NCBI GenBank assembly: GCA_003165615.1
Contig: PLWR01000320.1
Coordinates: 1-8,153, forward strand
Origin: Acidobacteriota bacterium
GTDB taxonomy: Bacteria > Acidobacteriota > Terriglobia > UBA7540
DNA length: 8,153 bases
Direction of reading: 5' to 3'
Each line of letters opens with the position of its first letter. Position 1 is the stretch's first letter. This document shows, piece after piece, positions 1 to 5,175 of this stretch. The position numbers were made by a program, and so were the translations under genes. The notes under the pieces were generated by a model. The model was given only the letters and a program-made list of their open reading frames with translations, made no database searches and was not told the origin of the DNA.

Positions 1-787
1 CCATGCAGCCCACATTGCCATCCAGGCGAATGTAGTTGAGGCCGTAATTTGAGGCCTTCACCTCCAGCGGGTCTTCTTCGTCCAGGTCGCGCAGTTCGCG
101 GATGTCCGGATGGCGGAAGAGGGCATTGTCATCAAAATTCATCTTGGCATCGAGCGCCAAAGCGCGGCCGTCGCGCGTAGTAACGAAAGGGTTGATTTCC
201 ACCAGCGATGCGTCCGTGGCCTCGAAGGCGCGGTAGAGGTTTTGAAAGAGACGCACCGCATCGTTCACCACCTTGCCCTCAAGCCCCAGGCCGAAGGCCA
301 GCTTGCGCGCCTGGAAGGCCTGGAAGCCCACACTGGGGTCGATGAATTCTTTGAGGATTTTTTCCGGATGCTCGGCGGCCACCACTTCGATTTCCACGCC
401 ACCTTCACTGGAGGCCATAAACACGGGTCTTCCGGAAGCGCGGTCAATGACGATGCCGAGGTAGAGTTCGCGCGCGATGTCGAGGCCTTCCTCAACCAGG
501 GCGCGTTTGACCAGGCGACCCTCCGGTCCCGTCTGGTGAGTGATCAGGGTCATGCCCAGGATTTGGCCCGCCAGGGTTTCAGCCTCGGTTGGATTGTGCG
601 CCAGTTTTACGCCGCCACCCTTGCCGCGGCCACCAGCGTGAATCTGAGCTTTGACCACCACCGTGCCGCCGCCCAGTTTTTCCGCCACAGCGCGAGCATC
701 CCCGGGCTTCGTGATCATCTCGCCGCGCGGAACGGTGACTCCGAACTTCGCAAGAATCTGTTTCGCCTGATATTCGTGGATCTTCAT
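1..787 (-). CDS. sucC: Succinyl-CoA synthetase (ADP-forming) beta subunit, 3' end outside window
   Basis: This is the ATP-grasp beta subunit of succinyl-CoA ligase, which with SucD interconverts succinyl-CoA and succinate with nucleotide phosphorylation in the TCA cycle (cytoplasm). Translating the minus strand from the ATG at 787 gives 262 residues with no stop before the window edge; the family is about 390 aa, so roughly the last third is missing. The start MKIHEYQAKQ is the family N-terminus. The nucleotide-binding stretch KAQIHAGGRGKGGG is at residues 46-59, ASSEGGVEIE at 125-134, and the Mg-ligand motif VEINPF has N199, with D213 following, both at the numbering of E. coli SucC. The last visible block, NYIRLDGNVGCM, is also conserved. 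sucD would be expected beyond the left edge (inference). The ribosome-binding site is weak (GGAC about 10 bases before the ATG). A putative promoter lies at 926-954. Identity is near certain. Confidence 0.97.
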   Translation of the reverse strand, partial: MKIHEYQAKQILAKFGVTVPRGEMITKPGDARAVAEKLGGGTVVVKAQIHAGGRGKGGGVKLAHNPTEAETLAGQILGMTLITHQTGPEGRLVKRALVEEGLDIARELYLGIVIDRASGRPVFMASSEGGVEIEVVAAEHPEKILKEFIDPSVGFQAFQARKLAFGLGLEGKVVNDAVRLFQNLYRAFEATDASLVEINPFVTTRDGRALALDAKMNFDDNALFRHPDIRELRDLDEEDPLEVKASNYGLNYIRLDGNVGCM

Positions 788-925
788 TTTGAAAGCTGTC
801 CGTTGTCAGTTGCAAAATGCTGAAGCGGGACTGGCACGTAACGACTGGATTTGAAATCAAGTTTTGGCAAAGCCGATGAAGCAGCTTACACTAGAATGTT
901 CAGCTCGCTTACCCCGAACCTACAA

Positions 926-954
926 AGTATATGGAATCCGCCCAAGAATTGCAA
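926..954 (-). promoter_or_regulatory. Putative sigma70 promoter for sucC
   Basis: On the minus strand, TTGCAA (949-954) and TATACT (926-931) are separated by exactly 17 bases. The -35 matches consensus at 4 of 6 positions and the -10 at 5 of 6. It lies between the trpD stop and the sucC start, giving a leader of about 130 nt, and would let sucC be transcribed separately from the trp genes. Predicted from sequence only. Confidence 0.5.
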
Positions 955-982
955 CGCAATGGACATGGGCTACGCCGGTCCG

Positions 983-2035
983 TTAAGGGCGATAGCGCTG
1001 CGTAAATTCCACGAGAGATCGAAGTTTCGCGCGCGCGGCGCCGGAATCCAATACCTCCGCCGCTCGCTCAACTCCTTTCGCAAAGTTCTGTGCCTTTCCC
1101 GCCAGGGTGAGTGCCGCCGCGGCGTTTGCCAGCGCCACATCACGATAGGGGCTTCTCTCCCCTTCCAACACGCTCAGGAGCAGGCGCGCGTTGGTGGCGA
1201 TATCGCCCCCGTGGAGTTGTTCAATTGATGCGCGCGGCAGGCGAAACTCTTCCGGGTGTACGTCGCGCGTGACCACCCGGTTGCCGGAGGTGGAGGAAAG
1301 CCGTGTTGGCCCCGTGGTGGTGATCTCATCGATACCGTCAGAGCCCGCCACCACATACACCTGCTGGGTTCCTACAGCCCGGAGCGTTTCCGCCATCATT
1401 TCCGTCCGCGCTGCATCAAATACCCCCACCAACTGGATCGTCGCCGCCAGGGGATTGGTCAGTGGGCCGAGAAGATTGAAAACACTTTTGGTTTTCAGGC
1501 TGCGCCGCGCGTTCATCACGTGCTTCATAGCAACGTGTAGTCGAGGCGCCAGGAGGAAGACCATGCCGGTCTCCTCGAGGCACTGCGGTATTCGCTTCAG
1601 CGGCAAGTCCATCGCCACGCCTAGAGTTTCCAGCACATCGGCGCTCCCGCAGCGGCTCGAAATCGAGCGGTTTCCGTGTTTGGCCACGCGCACTCCCGCC
1701 GCCGCCGCAACCAGCGCCGTCGCCGTCGAGACATTGAACGTCCCCCGACCGTCGCCTCCTGTGCCACAGGTGTCGAGCAAGGGCTCCTGGTGCGAGATGC
1801 TTTCGAGTCTCACCCCCTCCCCCAGCAATGTTTCCGCTGCGTGGGTGCGCATTACTTCGGCAAAACCCACTAACTCATCGGCCTGCTCACCCTTGTCGCG
1901 CAGCGCCGCGAGGAACATGACGATCTCCTCGTCCGGCACGGATCCCGAAAGGATCTGTTCCATCACACCACGGGCTTCAGCACGCGTGAGGTGCGCCGGC
2001 GCATTGATAGCTTCGATACACTCCCGAATCGTCAT
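983..2035 (-). CDS. trpD: Anthranilate phosphoribosyltransferase
   Basis: TrpD transfers the phosphoribosyl group from PRPP to anthranilate, the second step of the tryptophan branch (cytoplasmic, usually dimeric). The 350-aa length is normal for a monofunctional TrpD. The N-terminal helical domain covers about residues 1-70. The PRPP-binding loop DTCGTGGDG is at 88-96, followed by FNVSTATA. The anthranilate/PRPP loop KHGNRSISSRCGSAD is at 119-133, MKHVMNARR at 170-178, SVFNLLGPLTNP at 184-195, and the Mg-binding DGIDE at 233-237. The serine after SSR, usual in many family members, is Cys here (C129). The start MTIRECIEAI fits the family. It lies 45 bases downstream of the zinc-finger ORF and in the same direction as trpG. 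No trpC follows; the next gene is sucC. No T-rich terminator is obvious after the stop. Identity is very secure. Confidence 0.97.
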   Translation of the reverse strand: MTIRECIEAINAPAHLTRAEARGVMEQILSGSVPDEEIVMFLAALRDKGEQADELVGFAEVMRTHAAETLLGEGVRLESISHQEPLLDTCGTGGDGRGTFNVSTATALVAAAAGVRVAKHGNRSISSRCGSADVLETLGVAMDLPLKRIPQCLEETGMVFLLAPRLHVAMKHVMNARRSLKTKSVFNLLGPLTNPLAATIQLVGVFDAARTEMMAETLRAVGTQQVYVVAGSDGIDEITTTGPTRLSSTSGNRVVTRDVHPEEFRLPRASIEQLHGGDIATNARLLLSVLEGERSPYRDVALANAAAALTLAGKAQNFAKGVERAAEVLDSGAARAKLRSLVEFTQRYRP

Positions 2036-2080
2036 GGTATCCCGATATTCCTGTCGCGCGGCCCCGATCCCGCACCTTGC

Positions 2081-2329
2081 TTAAGTTCGCATCGGCACCG
2101 ATTCATTTTGCACGATCGCGTAGAAAGTGGGTTCGGAAGAAATCGATAGCCTTGACATGGCCGGCGACGGGGTTCTCCACCCGCTTCCGCCGCAAGCGGG
2201 ACATTTTCCGGTTCCCTGGCAGTTCTCACAATCTCGCATGGGAGTGTTCAGGTGGACATTCCTTCCTGTTCCGTAGCACTGTGCACATTTCCCGTTTCCC
2301 TGACTTTCACATTCCCTGCACCCACTCAT
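2081..2329 (-). CDS. Small DnaJ-type zinc-finger protein (four CxxC motifs)
   Basis: An 82-aa protein of unknown function. Its first 50 residues form a cysteine-rich module: C4xxC7, C15xxC18, C34xxC37 and C43xxC46, three of them followed by G-x-G (YGTG, QGTG, GGSG). This is the pattern of the DnaJ central zinc finger, which binds two Zn ions; no J domain is present. The tail (51-82) is unlike the finger and has no motif I recognise. The ORF sits between trpG (75 bases upstream) and trpD (45 bases downstream), so it is probably co-transcribed with them. An AGGAGG (2346-2351) lies 16 bases before this ATG, longer than usual, and abuts another ATG that opens a 12-codon out-of-frame ORF, so the start is uncertain. 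An in-frame stop just upstream limits extension. By analogy with other stand-alone DnaJ-type fingers, a role in folding or complex assembly is possible, but this is inference. Confidence 0.75.
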   Translation of the reverse strand: MSGCRECESQGNGKCAQCYGTGRNVHLNTPMRDCENCQGTGKCPACGGSGWRTPSPAMSRLSISSEPTFYAIVQNESVPMRT

Positions 2330-2345
2330 CGCCGGTATCGGTCAT

Positions 2346-2351
2346 CCTCCT
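2346..2351 (-). promoter_or_regulatory. Strong Shine-Dalgarno AGGAGG at atypical spacing
   Basis: A perfect AGGAGG on the minus strand precedes the zinc-finger ORF. It is directly followed (0 bases) by an ATG at 2345-2343 that opens a 12-codon ORF (MTDTGDEWVQGM, stop 2307-2309). The zinc-finger ATG at 2329 is 16 bases away in a different frame. Either the spacing is unusual, the short ORF couples translation, or an indel changed the N-terminus. Confidence 0.5.
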
Positions 2352-2404
2352 AAAGCAACCGTGCCGTTTCTTTGATCTACCAAAGCGGGGCTATGGGGCA
2401 TGCC

Positions 2405-2968
2405 TCATAGGCGCAGGAAATTTCCCAGCAGTTGCTTGCCCGCCTTGGTCAGGATTGACTCGGGGTGAAACTGCACGCCTTCCACCTTCATTTTCCTATG
2501 GCGCAGCCCCATGATGAGGCCGTCGGAAGTGCAGGCGGAGACTTCCAGACACGCGGGAAGGGTCTCGCGTGCAACGATCAGGGAGTGATAGCGCGTGGCA
2601 GGGAAGGGATTGGGCAGCCCCTCGAAAATGGTCTTGCCGTCGTGCTGGATTTCGCTGGTCTTGCCGTGCATCAGTTGCGGCGCGCGAATTACCTGTCCCC
2701 CGAAAGCCTGTCCGATGGCCTGATGGCCGAGGCAAACTCCCAGGATTGGTATCCGCCCGGCGAAGGCAGAGATGACGTCGAGGCAGATTCCGGCTTCGGA
2801 AGGAGTCTTGGGGCCTGGGGAGATCACGATTCGCTCCGGAGCCTGCTTTTCAATTGCCTCCCCGGTGGTTTGGTCATTCCGAACGACTTGAATATCGGCG
2901 CCCAGCTCTCCCAGATACTGCACAAGGTTGTAGGTAAAGGAATCATAGTTATCGATGACCAGAATCAT
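2405..2968 (-). CDS. trpG: Anthranilate synthase component II (glutamine amidotransferase)
   Basis: TrpG hydrolyses glutamine and delivers ammonia to TrpE, which makes anthranilate from chorismate. It is a class I glutamine amidotransferase of 187 aa, the usual length for a stand-alone TrpG. The N-terminus [19 protein letters not shown] is diagnostic of the TrpG/PabA family. The oxyanion region PGP is at 51-53, the nucleophile elbow GVCLGHQ at 77-83 (Cys79), the MHGKTSEI segment at 100-107, and the catalytic His168 and Glu170 are in FHPES. PabA (folate pathway) cannot be separated from TrpG by sequence at this level, and many bacteria share one subunit; the trpD neighbour favours TrpG. Start support: AAAGG 7 bases before the ATG. 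It is the first gene of the minus-strand unit, with a good promoter 30-60 bases upstream. trpE is not adjacent within the window. Confidence 0.95.
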   Translation of the reverse strand: MILVIDNYDSFTYNLVQYLGELGADIQVVRNDQTTGEAIEKQAPERIVISPGPKTPSEAGICLDVISAFAGRIPILGVCLGHQAIGQAFGGQVIRAPQLMHGKTSEIQHDGKTIFEGLPNPFPATRYHSLIVARETLPACLEVSACTSDGLIMGLRHRKMKVEGVQFHPESILTKAGKQLLGNFLRL

Positions 2969-3000
2969 GAGAATGCCTTTCGCAAGAAACCCTCCAAATC

Positions 3001-3030
3001 ATTATAGGAGAAAACACTCGTCCGTGTAAT
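3001..3030 (-). promoter_or_regulatory. Putative sigma70 promoter for trpG unit
   Basis: A perfect TATAAT (3001-3006, minus strand) is preceded after 18 bases by ATTACA (3025-3030, 4 of 6 matches to TTGACA). Predicted transcription would start near 2993, giving a leader of only about 25 nt before trpG. That is too short for a leader-peptide attenuator or T-box, so control, if any, would be at the promoter. No TrpR-like operator is recognised. Confidence 0.55.
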
Positions 3031-3320
3031 CTATGACGGAGCACAGGCTGGTGAGGTTCTGGTTGCACCTTTCTGGGAAAAGCCAGACTTCCGAAAACAG
3101 CAGCGCGCGAGTTCGCCATCATAGCCGCAGAGTGTCACTAAGGGATTGCCGAATACCGTCACTTCGCTAATCAAAACCCATCCCGTGCGTGGCCTACGCC
3201 TTGAATGCCCCCAACTCATTGATGCTTAAAGGGTAACGATAATCCCGATAAGGCAACGATTCCCGCAATTTGGAAATTGAATTGCTCTTACCTGACGCGA
3301 GAGGGGAAAGGAAGGCTTCC
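3031..3320. other. Intergenic stretch with no recognisable gene
   Basis: Between the trpG promoter and the prepilin-like ORF I find no convincing coding sequence, tRNA, riboswitch or repeat. Short ORFs on the minus strand (for example 3031-3219) have no recognisable domain and no credible initiation signal. Confidence 0.5.
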
Positions 3321-3494
3321 ATGAAAAACCCGATACGGAAATGGCATGTGACGGTGGTGGATGTTCTGGTGGGCTTGGCTGTCTTGATGATTCTATCCGC
3401 GTTGGTGGTGCCCGTTTTTATTCCGCCGGATGGCAGGGCTGCATCAAGACCGGCAGCAGCCACCAGCACCTCCGCGAAATTGGTCAAACACTGA
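3321..3494 (+). CDS. Short prepilin-like membrane peptide (degenerate processing site)
   Basis: A 57-aa ORF starting at the ATG preceded by AAGGAAGG with 5-base spacing; an upstream in-frame ATG at 3270 lacks such a signal. The basic leader MKNPIRKWH is followed by VTVVDVLVGLAVLMILSALVVP, which aligns without gaps to the type IV prepilin N-terminal helix: hydrophobic +1, T2, Asp at +5 in place of the near-invariant Glu, and Pro at +22. The residue before the cut site is His9 rather than the required Gly, so processing by prepilin peptidase would be doubtful. After the helix only about 26 residues remain (Pro/Ala/Ser-rich), far shorter than a pilin head domain. It could be a decayed pseudopilin, a minor membrane peptide, or a chance TM ORF. 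No pilus gene is nearby. Function not assigned. Confidence 0.45.
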   Translation: MKNPIRKWHVTVVDVLVGLAVLMILSALVVPVFIPPDGRAASRPAAATSTSAKLVKH

Positions 3495-3687
3495 ACCCAT
3501 CTTTTCAGGCGCTCATCTCTGGCTGTTGAATGGTGCGCGTCATGTGTGCGGTTTGATGTAGGAACGCAAATTCCCTTACTCGCCCGATTGGATTTCCCTT
3601 TGCATCCTGCCCGAGGAATCTTGATCGCCCTATTTTTCACCCCTTTGTTTTCAATCAACCATTGGGAGCGATCTACAATTTTTCTTT

Positions 3688-3837
3688 TTAAGCCAGCGCT
3701 CCGTTCCGCACCTTGGCTAGGATGTTGGTGAGCCGCCACAACTGGCGCAGGTTGAAATCTTCGATCATTTGCATCCGCTGGGCATTTTCGGCCCCAGGCA
3801 CCATCAGCGCGGCGATATTCTCAGGTGACTGGACCTT
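3688..3837 (-). pseudogene. C-terminal gene remnant or 38-codon small ORF
   Basis: The minus strand reads KVQSPENIAALMVPGAENAQ followed by RMQMIEDFNLRQLWRLTNIL and a short basic tail ending AKVRNGALA, then TAA at 3690-3688. Composition is protein-like (amphipathic helical pattern, ordinary codon choice), unlike shadow frames. Upstream in the same frame a TAA (3840-3838) stops the reading exactly where a 7-bp repeat tract begins, so the 5' part of the gene seems lost or replaced. The only ATG in frame that would retain most of it is at 3804, giving a 38-aa peptide with no evident ribosome-binding site. I do not recognise the family with certainty. Most likely a broken accessory gene; a genuine small protein is the alternative. 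Confidence 0.45.
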
Positions 3838-3839
3838 TT

Positions 3840-3885
3840 ACAGGTTACAGGTAACAGGTGACAGGTTACAGATGACAGTGACAGG
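3840..3885 (+). repeat. Heptamer tandem repeat (ACAGGTN)
   Basis: Units ACAGGTT, ACAGGTA, ACAGGTG, ACAGGTT and ACAGATG follow each other with an exact 7-base period from 3840 to 3874, then decay to ACAGTG and ACAGG. The tract directly abuts the in-frame stop of the remnant at 3688-3837. Confidence 0.8.
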
Positions 3886-3904
3886 CGCTTGCTACTGCTT
3901 TTTG

Positions 3905-3931
3905 CTGTCCACTGTGCCCTGTCCCCTGTTC
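3905..3931 (-). repeat. Opposed ACAG-type repeat tract
   Basis: On the minus strand this reads as a run of ACAG units (GAACAGGGGACAGG, then GCACAGTGGACAG). It lies 19 bases after the heptamer tract in the opposite orientation, so the two tracts could pair imperfectly as arms of a hairpin. Confidence 0.6.
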
Positions 3932-3960
3932 TTATATGGTTTGCGCCGACCCTTTGAATA

Positions 3961-4006
3961 GGTCTGCGGCGTTGCTTATTGGCCAGCGACCGCTGGCCCA
4001 CAGACC
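3961..4006. repeat. Nested palindrome
   Basis: Inner hairpin GGCCAGCG-AC-CGCTGGCC (3981-3998), with 8-bp perfect arms, is enclosed by GGTCTG (3961-3966) and CAGACC (4001-4006), also perfect complements. There is no T-run on either side, so it is unlikely to be a simple intrinsic terminator. It resembles a REP-type intergenic palindrome. Confidence 0.65.
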
Positions 4007-4034
4007 AGTCTACTGTTATTATTCTATTTGTCAA
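4007..4034 (-). promoter_or_regulatory. Possible promoter pointing at the gene remnant
   Basis: On the minus strand a perfect TTGACA (4029-4034) is followed after 16 bases by TAGACT (4007-4012, 4 of 6). It lies in a locally AT-rich patch upstream of the 3688-3837 remnant and could be that gene's original promoter. The start site would fall in the nested palindrome. Confidence 0.3.
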
Positions 4035-4069
4035 GTGCAAAAAAGGATATATTCCACAAAATATGACTT

Positions 4070-4084
4070 AGGATAAAATATCCT
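4070..4084. repeat. Inverted repeat AGGATA-N3-TATCCT
   Basis: Perfect 6-bp arms around AAA. A second related sequence, AGGATATATTCC, lies 25 bases to the left. In an AT-rich patch these could be operator half-sites; no regulator is encoded nearby. Confidence 0.4.
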
Positions 4085-4092
4085 GCAAGCGG

Positions 4093-4151
4093 TCTGGACA
4101 AATAATCTGGACAAATCCTCCAGACAAATCCTCTGGACAATTTAGCCGGAC
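4093..4151. repeat. 13-bp tandem repeat with alternating half-sites
   Basis: Four full 13-base units at 4093, 4106, 4119 and 4132 (TCTGGACAAATAA, TCTGGACAAATCC, TCCAGACAAATCC, TCTGGACAATTTA) plus a partial fifth (GCCGGAC) at 4145. The third unit carries TCCAGA, the reverse complement of TCTGGA, so units 2/3 and 3/4 form overlapping hairpins with 7-base loops. The array is iteron-like in spacing, but no replication gene is present. Confidence 0.8.
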
Positions 4152-4206
4152 ACAGGGCCGGCGCGGGCAGCCAAGGTGTCGCCGCGGAATCGCGGATTGC
4201 TTGTAG

Positions 4207-4280
4207 GGGCGGTTCGCGAACCGCCCGCCAGAGATGTAGCGCCGACCTTGAGGTCGGCATGTGCTGGCCTCAAGGTCAGC
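4207..4280. repeat. Cluster of three palindromes (REP-like)
   Basis: GGGCGGTTCGCGAACCGCCC (4207-4226) is a perfect 20-bp palindrome. GCCGACCTTGAGGTCGGC (4241-4258) has 8-bp perfect arms. GCTGGCCTCAAGGTCAGC (4263-4280) is close to the reverse complement of the second, with three differences. The second and third could also pair with each other. Such palindromes are typical of dispersed intergenic REP-type elements; I see no transposase. Confidence 0.7.
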
Positions 4281-4527
4281 GCAACGGCGTCAACACCATT
4301 CCTGCTCAGCACCACCCCGTCGCTCGGCCAGATCTTCGGGCTGCACCTGCGGATTCATCGGTAAGCACGAGGCGACTTTTGGCGGGTGATCTGGGATTTG
4401 ACTACGGCAAAACTTTAAAGTGCTTCAACCACTTTTCCGATTCGGCCATCTATGGCTGGCCCAAAAGAGAGGCATGACCGCATTTTTGGCGTTGCCCGGG
4501 AGCCGGTTTTTCCGTATTCTGAAGGTC
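4281..4527. other. Gene-free stretch upstream of the toxin-antitoxin pair
   Basis: I find no supported gene here. A weak promoter candidate, TTGCCC (4492-4497) with TATTCT (4515-4520) at 17-base spacing on the plus strand, would start transcription within a base or so of the antitoxin ATG at 4528, implying a near-leaderless mRNA. An in-frame ATG at 4474 after GAGAGG is an alternative antitoxin start, but it would add 18 residues unlike the family. Confidence 0.3.
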
Positions 4528-4809
4528 ATGGACGTACACCTCACCCCGGGTCAAAGGGCTTTTGCCCGCCGCGCGATTGAAAGCGGACGGCTGCACTCGG
4601 AACAAGATGCCGTGCAGGAGGCTCTTGCTTTGTGGGAAGAGCGCGAGCGGAAACGGACAGAATTTCTTCTGACCCTCGACGACGCCAAGGCTTCGCTTGC
4701 CCGTGGCGAAGGCCGCGTTATCACGCAGGAATCCATGCAGCAGCTTGCCCAGGAAGTGAAGGAACGCGGACGCACGCGCCTTCTCGCTGAACTCACCACG
4801 TCCCGCTGA
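4528..4809 (+). CDS. parD: ParD-family type II antitoxin
   Basis: A 93-aa protein expected to bind and neutralise the adjacent ParE-like toxin and to repress the operon by DNA binding. The N-terminal part MDVHLTPGQRAFARRAIESG followed by RLHSEQDAVQEALALWEERE (1-40) follows the ParD ribbon-helix-helix pattern: a short beta strand, a helix ending in E-S-G-R, then the S/E-x-x-A-V-x-E-A-L-x-L helix. The C-terminal half (41-93) is charged and helical, as expected for the toxin-wrapping tail. The start at 4528 is chosen because it matches the family N-terminus; GAAGG lies only 2 bases before it. The stop TGA overlaps the toxin ATG by one base (TGATG), implying translational coupling. The family call is firm; the exact subfamily is not resolved. 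Confidence 0.82.
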   Translation: MDVHLTPGQRAFARRAIESGRLHSEQDAVQEALALWEERERKRTEFLLTLDDAKASLARGEGRVITQESMQQLAQEVKERGRTRLLAELTTSR

Positions 4810-5150
4810 TGGCACATCGCCTGGCGCCCCGCGCCGAAACCGATCTTGACGACAGTTGGTATTACGTCGCAAAGGAAAGCGGCAGCATCGAGATTGCCAA
4901 CCGTTTAATTGACACCATCACCGACCGTTTTTTCATGCTGGCGGGCTTCCCCTACGTCGGACGTGCCCGCGATGACGATTTCGGCCCCGGATGCCGAAGC
5001 ATGGCTGTGGGGGAGTATGTCATCGTTTACTGTGTTGAAAACGAGGATGTGCTTATCTTTCGCGTCATACATGGCTGCTGCGACCTCTCTCGTCGAGAAG
5101 TGTCTGTACGGAACGACAAGGTATCGGGTAACATGGTTGTCCCAATTTAA
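4809..5150 (+). CDS. parE: ParE/RelE-superfamily toxin
   Basis: A 113-aa protein of the ParE/RelE fold. Chromosomal ParE toxins inhibit DNA gyrase, while RelE relatives cleave mRNA. Visible hallmarks are the N-terminal helices LAPRAETDLDDSWYYVAKES (5-24) with A-x-x-D-L-D, the FPYVGRARDD turn (47-56), the GCRSMAVGEYVIVYCVE strands (61-77) and the C-terminal IFRVIHG (83-89), normally followed by A/S/R-R-D; here it is CCD. The peptide continues about 20 residues past that motif (to residue 113), longer than many ParE proteins. It is translationally coupled to the antitoxin, and its stop lies 25 bases before trxB. ParE is preferred over RelE because the partner is ParD-like; the target is not testable here. 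Confidence 0.82.
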   Translation: MAHRLAPRAETDLDDSWYYVAKESGSIEIANRLIDTITDRFFMLAGFPYVGRARDDDFGPGCRSMAVGEYVIVYCVENEDVLIFRVIHGCCDLSRREVSVRNDKVSGNMVVPI

Positions 5151-5175
5151 TTTACTTTTGGAGATGCATTTCAAC

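Noticed and set aside
110..823. 237-codon plus-strand open frame
   Set aside because: It is antisense to sucC, whose minus-strand translation matches the family along its whole length; the plus frame is a GC-driven shadow.
1191..2084. 297-codon plus-strand open frame
   Set aside because: Antisense to trpD; rich in Ser/Arg/Pro with no domain, while trpD carries all expected motifs.
2465..3007. 180-codon plus-strand open frame
   Set aside because: Antisense to trpG, which has the full catalytic set.
3194..3739. 181-codon minus-strand open frame across the intergenic region
   Set aside because: No recognisable domain, odd composition, overlaps both the prepilin-like ORF and the better-supported remnant in another frame, and has no convincing ribosome-binding site.
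4093..4151. CRISPR array
   Set aside because: The 13-bp units are directly adjacent without spacers, and no cas gene is present.
4450..4872. 140-codon minus-strand open frame
   Set aside because: Antisense to the ParD-like gene; the plus-strand reading matches a known family and couples to the toxin.
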